Assembly (NCBI GenBank): GCA_006503535.1
Contig: QYRS01000013.1
Location: forward strand, 1,178,001-1,242,000
Direction of reading: 5' to 3'
DNA length: 64,000 nucleotides
From: Arthrinium phaeospermum
Taxonomy: Eukaryota > Ascomycota > Sordariomycetes > Amphisphaeriales > Apiosporaceae
Shown piece by piece: positions 35,935 through 46,275 of the stretch (position 1 is its first letter; every line of letters begins with the position of its first letter). Made by a program: the position numbers and the translations under genes. The notes under the pieces are model-generated. The model was given only the letters and a program-made list of their open reading frames with translations, was not told the origin of the DNA and did no database searches.

Positions 35935-36100
35935 GCCCCCATGGCCTAATGGTAAGTCTACAAAAATGAGCCAACCATTTCCTAAGAAAAGAACGCTAAC
36001 GTTCCAATCACAGGTTAAGGCGCCGTTCTTATACATCTTTGAGCAATTAAATGTGTATGAAGACATGCGGAGATTGCGAGTTCGAGTCTCGCTGGGAGCA
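35935..36100 (+). tRNA. tRNA-Ile(TAT)-like gene with two introns, one spliceosomal-type
   Basis: Acceptor GCCCCCA (35935-35941) pairs with TGGGAGC (36093-36099) with one C-A mismatch at pair 3:70. D-stem GCCT pairs with AGGC. T-arm GCGAG-TTCGAGT-CTCGC is perfect. Anticodon stem CCGTT faces TGCGG (one wobble, one T-T at 31:39). The anticodon is TAT at 36030-36032. A 31-nt intron follows position 37 (36034-36064), and its ATGTGTA pairs with TATACAT around the anticodon, as in normal pre-tRNA. The D-loop is also split by 62 nt (35952-36013). Removing both leaves a 73-nt tRNA with A73. A box TGGCCTAATGG, a B box and a T5 terminator are present. Two stem mismatches leave open a pseudogene. Confidence 0.7.
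35952..36013 (+). other. GT-AG spliceosomal-type intron inside tRNA D-loop
   Basis: The insertion begins GTAAGT and ends CACAG. It carries GCTAAC (35995-36000) thirteen bases before the terminal AG, the same signals and length (62 nt) as mRNA introns elsewhere in this window. The flanks join as CCTAATG|GTTAAGGC, a textbook D-arm. The exact point of insertion is ambiguous by one shared G, as is usual for such junctions. Confidence 0.65.
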
Positions 36101-36104
36101 TCCA

Positions 36105-36109
36105 TTTTT
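36105..36109 (+). terminator. Pol III terminator of the tRNA-Ile-like gene
   Basis: Five T beginning five bases after the discriminator A73. A second T4 follows at about 36113-36116. Confidence 0.65.
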
Positions 36110-36520
36110 ATGCTTTTACTTTTTGAGAGATAGTCTTCCCTTCTGTACATTGTCTTTTTTGACATTTTCTCCTTCCTCTCTTTTTGGACGCTTCCTACTA
36201 CGCATCTAAGTTGGTGGTCATAGCATTGCGTGTTGCCAGGCAGGAAATCATTCACTTGCGCCATGCTGATTGCCTAAAGCTCCCCCGGAACGACGCTTGA
36301 GCCGATTGAAAGCCTCGGGATGTACCCCGCCAACCCTCGAACTACCGGAGAGGCCTGCACTGCTGGGGGTTTAGCTGCCAGACCACTCTAGCTACCCCAT
36401 CTCTCCTAAACAAGCTCATTACTCGAGATACTGTTCGACCAGCAAGCGCCCTGACAGCTGCCGGAAACCCAGTCCCTACATCATACTTCGATACCAATTA
36501 TTTCGTATTGTTACAACGAC
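36110..36520. other. short intergenic region before PEX19
   Basis: 411 nt. A tRNA-like stretch at about 36310-36400 was examined and not accepted. The rest should be the PEX19 promoter and leader. Confidence 0.5.
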
Positions 36521-37745
36521 ATGTCCGAAAGTCATGATGGCCCCGCGAACGGGGAAAGTGCCACGAAACCCGATGTCGCAACACCCGCCGAGCATGTGAC
36601 AGAGGCCGCGCCGGCATCGACAGCAGCCCCGACGACAACAGTCGACCCCGGCGACCCGGATGAAGACGACCTGGATGACTTGGACGACATGCTAGAAGAG
36701 TTCTCGGCTGCGAAAATCGACCCTAAGAAGACTGGCGCATCGGCACCTGGCGCGGCGAAGGCTGCGACGAATCCGACAACAACAGCCAAATCAGTACCAA
36801 CCGTTCCCACATTAGCTGGCGATGTGCCAGGCGCAGACCTGGACGAATTCTCCGAAGACGAATTCCAGAAGCAGTTACAAGCCGGCATGGTAGAGTTGAT
36901 GGGTGACCTGGACAAGAATGTAGGCGGGCAACCAACCCCCGCACCGAACTTACGTGACGACTGGTACTAACAAAGCACAGCCCGAGATGCAGGCCCAGTT
37001 CGAGACCATATTTAAGGAGCTAGGTGCCGCTGCTGCAGTGGACGGCGAGACACCGCCCGCGCCGGCGGCCGCAGCAACCTCGTCGTCGTCTGCCCCCAAG
37101 CAGGCCGCCGGCGGCAGTAGCGCCCCGAAGAGCGCCGACAAGATCGCGGCCGACCTCAGCGCCGACGCGACGTTCCAGGAGACCATCCGACGCACCATGG
37201 CGCGCATGCAGGAGTCGGGCGACCAGGCCACGGCCGCCGCCGCCGCTGAGGGGTCCGAGGAGGACTTCATGGCCGAGATGCTCAAGGCCATGAAGGATAT
37301 GCCCGGCGGCGGCACCGGCGAGGGGTCCGAGGAGGAATTCAGCAAGATGCTGATGGGCATGATGGAGCAGCTGACCAACAAGGAGATCCTGTACGAGCCG
37401 ATGAAGGAGCTCAGCGACAAGTACCCAGGCTGGCTCGAGAAGAACCGCGCGGGGCTCAGCGCGGACGACAAGACCAAGTACGAGGAGCAGTGCCGGCTGG
37501 TGCGGGAGATGGTGCAGAAGTTCGAGGAGCCCACGTACAAGGACGAGAACGTGGCGGATCGCGAGTACATTGTGGAGCGCATGCAAAAGGTAAATCCTTC
37601 ATCCGATGAGTGACGTATTGCGCACTATGCTGACTTGCAGATGCAGATGCAATCAAGTGGCTCACCGCCGGCTGACCTCGTGGGCGACATGCCCTCGGCT
37701 AAGGAGGTTCTCGACATGCCTGACGAATCATGTGCGCCCCAGTGA
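36521..37745 (+). CDS. pex19: PEX19 peroxisomal membrane-protein receptor
   Basis: Exons 36521-36919, 36981-37589 and 37641-37745 give 370 aa, with both introns in phase 0 (61 and 51 nt). The N-terminus is acidic and disordered (DPDEDDLDDLDDMLEEF), the PEX3-binding region. The helical cargo-binding domain covers about residues 180-335 (FMAEMLKAMKDMPGG; EILYEPMKELSDKYPGWLE; KFEEPTYKDENVADREYIVE). The last exon encodes the end of the domain and the C-terminal CAPQ, a CaaX farnesylation box as expected for PEX19. It is a cytosolic chaperone that brings membrane proteins to PEX3 on peroxisomes. Identification is secure from the farnesylation motif and domain order. Confidence 0.95.
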
Positions 37746-38183
37746 TCCAAGGGCAAGCAGCAACGATTGAGATACACTACGGCACCTGTTTCATGCGACC
37801 AGGCCGAATAATGATACCATGTCCATGATTATCCACAACACTATGCTTTCATTCGTGCAGACCATTGACAGTGAGGAGACGTATAGGGGCCTTACGACGC
37901 CATTCTACGAGTGCAGATATATATCCAAGTCCATGGGTCCATCATGCATGCATGCATGCAACTTGAACTACTACCAACGGTCTTGAAATTTTACCACCAA
38001 GGGGGCTTTGACATAACCTGACCTATAGTAAAGTTGTATTTCATATCCCTCCAAAATCGCCTCCTCCAACCAGCCCAACCGAGAATGCCATACAGAAATC
38101 GAAGTCCGAAACGCCGGCCAATGCCTCATCCCTCGTAGGGTATCAAACAGAACTTTGTACACAGCTTACAGTCAACCTCTGCT
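37746..38183. other. convergent 3' intergenic region
   Basis: 438 nt between the PEX19 stop and the stop of the minus-strand unknown gene. It contains a (CATG)4 tandem at about 37943-37959. Nothing else is seen. Confidence 0.6.
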
Positions 38184-38921
38184 TTATGACATGTCCATAT
38201 CCCCTGATGAGGCGAAATCATGTGGAGTGCGGCCTTCTTGTTCTCGATGGGAGAGTAAGTCCATGAATATATTGTCATAATCCTCGTCGTCGGATATGAA
38301 GGGTGAGTTGGGCCTTGGCGGTGCCCTTTGTTGCGATTGAGTGGAGAGAGCCTCGGCTTCGTACATGGACAGCATCGCATCCTCATCTTGTTCCATAGCG
38401 TCGAGCATCATGTCGTCGAGGTCATCTCCTTGGGGCGTGGAGTTGCCCGTCATCATGGCAGCAGCTTCCCTGGGAATTTCCTCATCGATCTCGTCGTCAA
38501 ACACGAAGCCGTCAATGTCGGACTCCTTCTGCTGCCTCCGCCGACGGTCTAGGATCGACCACTCAAGCTTAAGGACCTCCTGGTCGCCGCCGCGGCGCTC
38601 CCACTGCCGGTCGTCCTGGCGCTGGCGCACGTTCTTGAGGAACAGGTTTCGCCGGCTCTCCTGGGCGTTCTCGCGGCTCTGCCGGAGCGGGTTCGGCTTG
38701 GCGGGCCGCGACGCGTACTTGAAGAGCTTCGGGGCGGGGATGGGCGAGGATCCGAACTGGAAGTTGCACCGGTTGGAGTCGCGCGGAGAGAGGGGCGCGG
38801 GCGGGGAGGACTGCGAGGAGGAAGCCCGGATGGGCGAAGAGGAGAGTGGCGAGGATACGTTGGGCTTGTATGGTGAGGTGAAGTCGAAAGAGACGGTGGG
38901 AGGTGGCATAGTCGCCAACAT
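38184..38921 (-). CDS. uncharacterised acidic fungal protein
   Basis: A single 245-aa frame, ATG at 38921 in good context (ACACCATG); upstream codons in frame lack an ATG. The N-terminal 75 residues are Ser/Pro-rich, with SPIR and SPRDSNRCNFQFGSSP. A basic helix follows (RENAQESRRNLFLKNVRQRQ), ending in LKLEWSILDRRRRQQKESD. Then come two acidic blocks: DGFVFDDEIDEEIPREAAAM, and DDLDDMMLDAMEQDEDAMLS with PFISDDEDYDNIFMDLLS. A long intact frame with clear helices and acidic linear motifs supports a real gene. The pattern of basic helix plus acidic short motifs suggests a nuclear regulator or an adaptor. No family name is offered. Confidence 0.75.
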   Translation of the reverse strand: MLATMPPPTVSFDFTSPYKPNVSSPLSSSPIRASSSQSSPPAPLSPRDSNRCNFQFGSSPIPAPKLFKYASRPAKPNPLRQSRENAQESRRNLFLKNVRQRQDDRQWERRGGDQEVLKLEWSILDRRRRQQKESDIDGFVFDDEIDEEIPREAAAMMTGNSTPQGDDLDDMMLDAMEQDEDAMLSMYEAEALSTQSQQRAPPRPNSPFISDDEDYDNIFMDLLSHREQEGRTPHDFASSGDMDMS

Positions 38922-39826
38922 GGTGTTTTCTTTTCTTCTCGCTGAAGCCAATGAAATGATCCAAGTACAAGAATCTCAAAAGAAGACAAAACCGGGCCCG
39001 ACTTGTAGTTATGCAAAATCGTGGTCGTTGGCGTAGTTGGTGGGAGACAATTCCGACTGAAAGGACGGTGATGAGGAAGAGACGGGATATGTAGGGTAGG
39101 CTCTCTTTGAGCTTAATTGATTTCGAATGGATGAGTCGCGGGTCACGCGTCGGGATACCAATACATTGATAGATAAAGAGAGCTGCCCGGGACTAGGGTC
39201 CATCCTCGAGAGCGCGAACTGCCCCACCACGCGTTATCCCTGCACGTGGAAGGTGCCCATCAATGATCTGATTCGGGACCAAGAGCATCTACGTAATTAG
39301 TCCGAAAGCAGACTAGCCCGCCTCTTCCCTTTTCCCCTGTCACCGCCTATCCATGTCGATGAGGCCTGCTAAAGAAGAAGAAGGAACAAGCCACATGCCA
39401 CAAGTTCATGTTCGCAGTGCAGAGTGCAGGTGCAGTTGCAGCAAGATGCAACTGATAGGTACCTGCCAGTCACGATCGATCCCTGTAGCCCCCCTGTTTT
39501 TCCCGAACAACAACGGCAACAACTGGAGCCCCTATGACGGCGCCGCCGTTTTCTGATTTTATTTTTTTCTGGAGTTTCGGCACCCCAACGAAAAGAACAT
39601 ACTGGCAGTATCACCTTCGCCTTCGATGCTGCTGGTTTCCACTTTTACTCTTACAATTTGCTCCTTTAACAATAAGAATATCTTATTCTTATCTTCTTGT
39701 TTCCGGAAGAGACGAGCCCTGTGTTTAATGGTAATGCGTTTATGACTGGCGATTCTGTAATTTAACCCCGTTAAATACGTCCCTTATTGTAATGCCTCAA
39801 CGGCGCCTTTGGCTTCCCTTGCAATT
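38922..39826. other. divergent promoter region
   Basis: 905 nt between the minus-strand acidic-protein gene and the plus-strand MCP2-like gene. It is AT-rich toward the right (about 39540-39790). No gene or RNA is seen. Confidence 0.55.
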
Positions 39827-41692
39827 ATGAGGGCCCCCCCTTCGACGATCAATGCGCTGAGCCGCTTCGCAGCCCCCAACAGTGCTCGATGGACCTGCTC
39901 GACCTGTCGCAACCAGCTGCTGCCTCGGGTCAGCCCTGCACCGCGCTCATACAATAGACAATACTCCTCCGGCTCGGGCTATTCCGCCGGAGGCAACAGG
40001 CGCAACCCCCGGAATGGAAGAGCAAAGGCAAGCCTCTGGGCCGCTACCGCTACGGGCACTGCCGGCGTCGGCGCCCTGGCCTTTACCGACGACATCAAGC
40101 ATGGATATGAAGCCACAGAAAGAGCAGGCAGAGTAGCATCCACCTTGTTTATCTGCATTAACGAGTGAGTTGCTCCCTCGCTTGCTTGCCGTTCCAAGTA
40201 GGCACCAAACTAACTGTTCCTGCTTCGCAGCTATCGAACGACCCTCAAGAACCGCGATGCCCTTAACGACGAAGACGAGAAAAGTATGATACTGAGCGAA
40301 TGCCATAAGAGATGCTCCAGGAGAACTTTTAAAGTACTGGAGAAGAATGGAGGCATATTCATCAAGCTGGGCCAGCACCTGAGTGCCATGACCTATCTGC
40401 TTCCAGTCGAATGGACCGACACGTTTATACCCTTGCAGGACAGGTGTCCGGTCTCCTCGTTTGAGTCGATCGCCAAGATGTTCAGAGACGACACTGGCGA
40501 AGACCTGGAGGACTACTTCTCCGAGTTCTCTCGGGAACCCATAGGCGCAGCTTCGTTGGCGCAGGTGCATCTGGCTACTATAAAGGAGACCGGCCAGAAG
40601 GTCGCCGTCAAGGTGCAACATCCGACTTTGGCTCAGTGGGCCCCTCTAGACACGACCCTCACCAAGTTTACGTTCTCGACGCTGAAGAAGTGGTTCCCCG
40701 AGTACGACCTCGAGTGGCTGGCGTCCGAGATGGAGGTATCTTTGCCCCAGGAGCTGGACTTCCAACTGGAGGCGACCAATGCTATGAAGACCAAGCAACA
40801 TTTCGCCAACATATCTGGGTTGCCCCTGGTGATTCCCCAAGTCATCTGGGCCAAGAGGCGTATACTCGTCATGGCGAATGAGTCTGGACGCCGGCTCGAT
40901 GATCTAGAGTACATGGACGCAAATGGAATCGACCGAGACGAGGTTTCAGCAACCTTGGCGCGCATCTTCAACGAGATGATTTTTGGTAAGAATGCGCCTC
41001 TGCACTGCGATCCTCACGGAGGCAATATTGCGATCCGCAAGACGTCCCGTCGGGGCCCTGGCGGTGCTAATTTCGAGGTGGTTCTGTATGACCACGGTCT
41101 GTACCGCGACATTCCCGAGGTTCTGCGGCGCAACTACGCCAAGATGTGGTTGGCCGTCATCGATGGCGATATGGACCGCATGAAGCACTACGCGCACGAA
41201 GTAGCCGGGATCACCGAAGAGCAGTTCCCCTTGTTTGCCAGTGCCATCACTGGTCGCGACTACAGTGTCATTTCGTCGTCCATCATGAAGCCCCGGTCCA
41301 CGGGGGAGAAGAAAACAATGGGCGATGCTTTACAGGAGGGCCTCCTCACCGATTTGGTCCAACTGCTGGGCCAGGTTCCCCGAATCATGCTGCTCATCCT
41401 CAAGACGAACGACTTGACGCGAAGCCTGGACGAGAACTTGCAAACCCGCCAGGGCCCCCTGCGCAACTTCATGATCCTGGCGCGGTACTGCGCCCGCACC
41501 GTGCTGGAGGAGCAGATCGACCAGATCTGGGAACACAACGGCAGCCTACTGTGGCCCAGCAACGCCCTTCGATTCCTGGCAGCCTACGTGGGCTTCTTAC
41601 GGGTAGAGCTCAAGTTGGAAGTGTTTGAGATGTGGCTGGCGCTCAAGAGAGTAGTGGGCATCCAAACAAACTTTGGAGCAGCTGTATTGTAA
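39827..41692 (+). CDS. mcp2: mitochondrial ABC1/ADCK1-type kinase-like protein (MCP2-like)
   Basis: Exons 39827-40164 and 40231-41692 give 599 aa. The 66-nt intron (GTGAGT...CGCAG) joins IN|DYRTTLKNRD. The basic, Ser-rich N-terminus (STINALSRFAAPNSARW) looks like a mitochondrial presequence and is followed by one hydrophobic segment (AATATGTAGVGALAF). The ABC1 signature KxGQ is GGIFIKLGQHLSA; the Ala-rich loop is EPIGAASLAQVHLA; the lysine motif is VAVKVQHP. The catalytic loop is LHCDPHGGN, and the metal-binding motif is YDHGLYRD, i.e. DHG in place of DFG as in this subfamily. It matches yeast Mcp2/human ADCK1, inner-membrane proteins tied to mitochondrial lipid homeostasis and coenzyme Q distribution. 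Confidence 0.92.
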
Positions 41693-42140
41693 GCGTTTGC
41701 CCGGGCAACAAACTCTCTCTCGGCCCAGGCAGCGTTGTCTAGACACTTATAATAGATACCTCATAGATTTGATGTTGGAATTGCATTGGACGTCAGCGGC
41801 GGGCGAGGCTTTGCACGACAGAAAGGTGCATGTTAATAGACGTTTAATTATTACACAATCCATATGTCTATTAAGCAGCGTGGTGCTGCGAAGGTCATGG
41901 AAGATTGCGGCCCGAACGAACCCCCTTTTTTTCTTCATATGTGCCGAAGAGGCCCAGACAACCCGATCTTTTCAACAACCCGAAACAGCAGAATAACTCC
42001 ATTCCCAAATCATGACCCAACCTGTTTTTATTTTATTTTCTCGTATCTCGATTTTGTCGTTTTGAACACCCCCTCCTGCTCTCTCCCTCCCTTCCTCCCT
42101 CTCGCTGTCGCACATACCACACCACATTCGCCCCTACTCT
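41693..42140. other. convergent 3' intergenic region
   Basis: 448 nt between the MCP2-like stop and the tyrosinase stop, pyrimidine-rich toward the right. No further feature. Confidence 0.6.
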
Positions 42141-45110
42141 CTACTGACCGGCCGTCGAGTTATTCAGCGCGGCGGCAGCGGCGGCCCCTGCCGACGAAGC
42201 CGAGACCCTCGTGGTCGTGGTGAGGTTCAGACCGGCCGGCGCTTGGATGGCGATGGTGTCTCCGCTGGTGGCCGCGGTGCTGTTGGTGGTCAGGGTCGGG
42301 CCCTTGAGCGGCGCCTTGTAGACGGGGAATTCCTCGACGGAGGCGGCCTGCTCCACGTCCTGTGCCTGGACCTGGATCTTGAGGCTGGGGACTTTGGGGT
42401 TCGAGACGATGGTGCCGTTGGCCTGTTGTTTTGTGCGTTCGTGGGGCGCAGGTTAGCAAGGGGGAGCGTCGGTTTGGATCTATGCATATGTATATATACA
42501 TGTCAAGGGAAAGGATGGGGATGGGGAGCGTGAGGAAAAGGGGGGTCGTTACGACGTACCATTCTGATGGTGGCCTGGAGTAGGGAGGTGAGCTTTGCGA
42601 TGGCGGTGGGGCCGTTGTCGTTGTCAATCTCATCTGTCAGGCCCAACTTATCGATGGCGCGCTTCAGCGGGATCTGGCTGTGGGTCAGGCCGGTGGAGGG
42701 CATGGACAAGACCGTCATCTGACCAGCGGTCTGAGAACCCAGGGCAAAGACGATGCTGCATGGGAGAGGCAGGTCTGACCTCTCCACCTGCACGGCGAGC
42801 GCATACAAGGTGACGGTGGCGTTACCCGTGCTCGTGGCGTTGACGGCGACAGGCTGGACGGGCTGGACGGGCTGGACAGGCTGGACAGTCGTGTTGAGGG
42901 ACGACGGGTTTTCGGTCGGGTAAGTGGCCTCGTAGCTTGTGGCGGCGGCGTTGTTGACCACCGAGGGGGCCGACACGACGTCCTTCTTCTCGCAGCCTCG
43001 GCGGCGCAGCTTGCCTTGCCCCTCGGTGACGGCGCCGGTAGAGGTGCTTCGCTTCCCGCGCCATCCCCGCGGTCCGCCTTTCGCGGCGGGGGGTCCCCGT
43101 GGGCCGCCTTTGGCTGCGGGCGGGCTGGGGGGAGCGGCAGGGGCGGCAGGGGCGGCAGGGGCGGCAGGGGCGGCAGGCGGGGCGCTTGGGGGACCCGGCT
43201 GCCACTGGTTCCATCCTCCCCACGGCCAGCCCCAGCCCCAGCCCCAACCGCCGTTGCCGCCTCCGTTGCCGCCGCCGCCGCCGCCGCTATTGACGGCCGA
43301 GGTGGTGGGCTGCGCTGCGGTGGTGGCCGCTGTCGTGGGCTGTTGAGCGAGGGTTGTGGCCGCCTGGTTCGCCGGGCTCGACGCTGCCTGCTGCTGCGCG
43401 GTCGTGGTCGCTTGGCTCGCGGGGCTTGACGCCGCTTGCTGCTGCGCGGTCGTTGTCGGCTGGACGGATGCGGCGGTGGGACCAGCGGGTGATACCGATG
43501 AGGCCGACGATGGCGACGCTGGGTTTCCGGCCAGCGACCCGTCGCCGTACAGGATGTTGACGGCGCGGATGACCGAGGTGCGCAGCTGGTCCTTGCTGAC
43601 GGACCAGTCGTTGCTGATCTCGGGGTACGTGTAGCCGAAGTTGCGGGTCGTGGCCGCCGTCTTTCCCGTGTGGAAGCTGTTGGCGTCCTTGTAGAAGGGC
43701 TTCAGGGGGGTGTCGGCCGTGATGCTGGACCCGGCCGCCGTGGCGAACAGGCCGCTGGTTCGGTACGACCCCGTCATGAAGGTGTTGTTGTAGTTGATGG
43801 CCTGCCACAGCGCCACGAGGCGGTCGATTTGGCAGTGGTGCAGCCAGCTGCAGTGTTTGGGAAGATTCCGGTTAGCCCAAGTAAATCGGTTGAACCTCAC
43901 GGGGTATACTCGAGGCTAAGAGGGAGCGGAAAGTAGACTTCATTTACTCACAAGATGGGGTCGAAGGCAGAGTAGTCGAGCGAGCTCATGATGGCGTACA
44001 TGCTGTTGTGGACATCGTTATGGGGGTCCTCGAAACTCGTGCCGGCCGTACCGGTCGAGGCCATGGTGTTGAAGTCCTTGACCGAGGACATGACGAGATA
44101 CTGGAACGAGGTCAGAGTCGGTTTGGGGCCTCCAGCAATTGATGACGTGTAACTTACAACTTGGTCCTTCAGGGGACTCGGGTCGGTGCTCAGCTGCTGG
44201 TTCACGATGTTGAGTTGGTCAACGCCCTGGTTGTTCGGCTGGCGGGTGGTCTCGGGCCAGCCCCAGCAGTTGTAGTCGGTGCTGGTGGGGAAATAGTTGT
44301 TGGCGTGGTTGAGCGGGAACTTTTGCCACTTGTAGCTGTACAGGGGGTTCTTGATGGTGGTCTGCCCCTTCGGTCCGTTGACGGTGATGGTGGTCGTGGA
44401 AGCCGACGCCGGAAGCTGGGGACTGGCGGCCCAGTCCCAGTAGGGCATTCTCCACTGCTCCGCGGCAGATTGGTAAGTCGCGGCATTGCTTCCGGTATAC
44501 TGCGCCGCGATCTTGGTCACGTAGGTCCCGAGAACTTGCTGTTGCACTTGTCAGTGATCGCTTGCTCTGGCCCGGATAGTGGCGTCTTGTGGTGTGCTTA
44601 CTTCGTATGCCGAAACGTAGGGTCGGTGCCACGCTGGAAACATAATCTCCTAGAAAAATGGTTAGATAGCCCCCGGCTCTTGGAAGCAGACTCTGGCAAC
44701 GTACACCGTGGGGGCAATAACCTCCGCCGCTACCTCCAGGGACGGCGTTCACGCCGCTGAAAGGGACATAGGGCCGGCCATGGACACCTGCAATGCCAAA
44801 GTACGACAGTTGGTCACTCTCCGAAGCGGACTGGAACGCCTGCAGCCCGAGGATGAATAGATCCCTAAGGTAGATTCCATTAGATATACACGGGCGGCTG
44901 GTTCTGGTGCAGTCGAGCGTACTAACCATTGCGGACCGGCACTGGCCGAGAGAGTATTGACGTTCTGTCTGACAGGTCTCTGGCCTGTGGCCGTGTTGAC
45001 CCGGTGGTACGGCCAGTTACAATGAACTGGCTGGTTTGGCCCGAAACCGTTGATGCCGAGAGCGATAGCACGACGGTCACCAGCCTAAGGCAATTGCTAA
45101 GCGGAGGCAT
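42141..45110 (-). CDS. secreted tyrosinase with long low-complexity insert; one frameshift
   Basis: Minus-strand exons 45110-44927, 44864-44705, 44649-44602, 44538-44158, 44100-43952, 43847-42560 and 42422-42141. This gives about 830 aa if one base is restored. The signal peptide starts at 45110 (LVTVVLSLSASTVSG). Copper A ligands are in GIAGVHGRPY, GGYCPHGEIMF (with the Cys-x-His pair) and PAWHRPYVSAYE. Copper B ligands are in FEDPHNDVHNSMY and FWLHHCQIDRL. All six His are present. A C-terminal lid domain follows an unusual Gly/Trp/Pro/Ala insert. Oddity: in exon 1 the frame changes between VTGRTTG and VNTATGQRPVRQNV at a CCC run (45000-45002, plus strand). The next splice (W|DLFILG) fits only the second frame, so one base is missing. 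It oxidises tyrosine and phenols outside the cell. Confidence 0.88.
43020..43450 (-). repeat. low-complexity coding repeats inside tyrosinase
   Basis: In-frame tandem units: a duplicated block with TTAQQQAASSPA, a Gly run followed by GWGWGWGWPWGGW, about five APA repeats, and two copies of PPAAKGGPRG. At DNA level these are GC-rich direct repeats (for example GGCAGGGGC on the plus strand at about 43133-43175). Confidence 0.85.
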
Positions 45111-45319
45111 GATGATGCCCGGTGTCAAGGGAGAGAAAGCAGCACCAGAACGGCGAGACTTGACAAGAAGTAATGATCGACTGATTGTAGCTCGAATGAG
45201 TGTGGTTTCCAAATCACAGAAAAGATAGCAAGAAGGAGTGGAATGGGTGTAAAGACCGTGAGACTGCTGGTTGCTGGTGGTTGCTATCTTCTCGAAGCAA
45301 TCATCATGCCGGGTTATGA

Positions 45320-45328
45320 GATATATAC
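45320..45328 (-). promoter_or_regulatory. TATA-like element upstream of tyrosinase
   Basis: On the minus strand GTATATATC, about 210 nt before the tyrosinase ATG. Position and sequence suit a TATA box, but start sites are unknown. Confidence 0.35.
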
Positions 45329-46208
45329 ATATCCAGGCATGCCCATGGTGTCCCGCGTCCGCGGACGAATGCGAATGGACAAATTTGCTCTAGAGACGTC
45401 TCATTCCCGCTATGACTTGGGGGCGAAATGACACCGGAGGTGATCGCCAGCTGAACGGTGGCAGTGATTGTTAGCTTAGGCTCGCTATGAGCCGAGTGAG
45501 CCGACATCGCGGCCCCTATCAACACAGGGAGGATGCCCAGAAAGGAGACCTCTTCAGGGGGTCGCCCAGAACTCACCACCAGGTCGTCAAGATGAAATGT
45601 CGTCAGTGGCAGGTGCAACACAAACCCAAACTAAAAAAGGGGTTCTGCTCAGCGGTGGCGCACGCTTGCTTGGTAGCCCGGCTCCTCAGCAACGTCAAGG
45701 GGTCAAACCGTCAGCTCTAGTCTACATCATCCAGGTCCCTAAACGAGGCGACTAGATATTGCATTCCGTCTTTTCGCCGCAACACGGTCCGCCCCCCTGG
45801 AATTGGGAAAAGCTTGTTAGTCATTTCATGAAGGCTACGGCGAAACGCTGGGCCTGGCGGCTTACCACTCGCCAAGCCTGTCATTGCTGTCTCAGAAGCT
45901 TGATGGAGATTACAACCAAAGCCTCGCTTGCTTAGCTGCAGACGGAGAGTGGCTGGGTATTGTCTGAATGGTAGTGTCCTGCCCTGAAATCTCCACCTCC
46001 ACCAATCGCTTCTGTCAACTATGCGCATGTGCAGCCTGACAAGAACGTGTAGCCTTTTTTGAGATCGCAAAGGGGGCTAAACTCGTTGCGCAGTCAGCTT
46101 CGGTGCCAGTCATCATCTTTTGCCCCTATCGTTTCGCCTGTGCCCCTAGGTGAGGTACTCAGGTCAGGCGGGATCGATATACCCGGGTCCTGTAGCGCCT
46201 TGCCGACT

Positions 46209-46216
46209 TATATAAG
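46209..46216 (+). promoter_or_regulatory. TATA box of the collagen-like gene
   Basis: TATATAAG, 182 nt upstream of the ATG and followed by a pyrimidine-rich, CAT-repeat leader. A strong TATA box fits a regulated, highly expressed secreted protein. Confidence 0.5.
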
Positions 46217-46249
46217 GGTTCGCTTCTCGGGCCTTGTATTTCTGCTTCT

Positions 46250-46275
46250 TCATCATCATCATCATCATCATCATC
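46250..46275. repeat. CAT microsatellite in leader
   Basis: About eight CAT triplets between the TATA element and the ATG of the collagen-like gene. Confidence 0.85.

Noticed and set aside
36310..36400. tRNA-like stretch on the minus strand with TAGCTAGAGTGG and GTTCGAGG
   Set aside because: The T-arm and acceptor do not pair and no consistent cloverleaf can be drawn; at best a very decayed tRNA.
38922..38951. Ten-codon N-terminal extension of the acidic protein
   Set aside because: It would need a TTG start; the ATG at 38921 has good context.
45111..45212. Upstream extension of tyrosinase
   Set aside because: It would need a TTG start; the ATG at 45110 opens a clean signal peptide.
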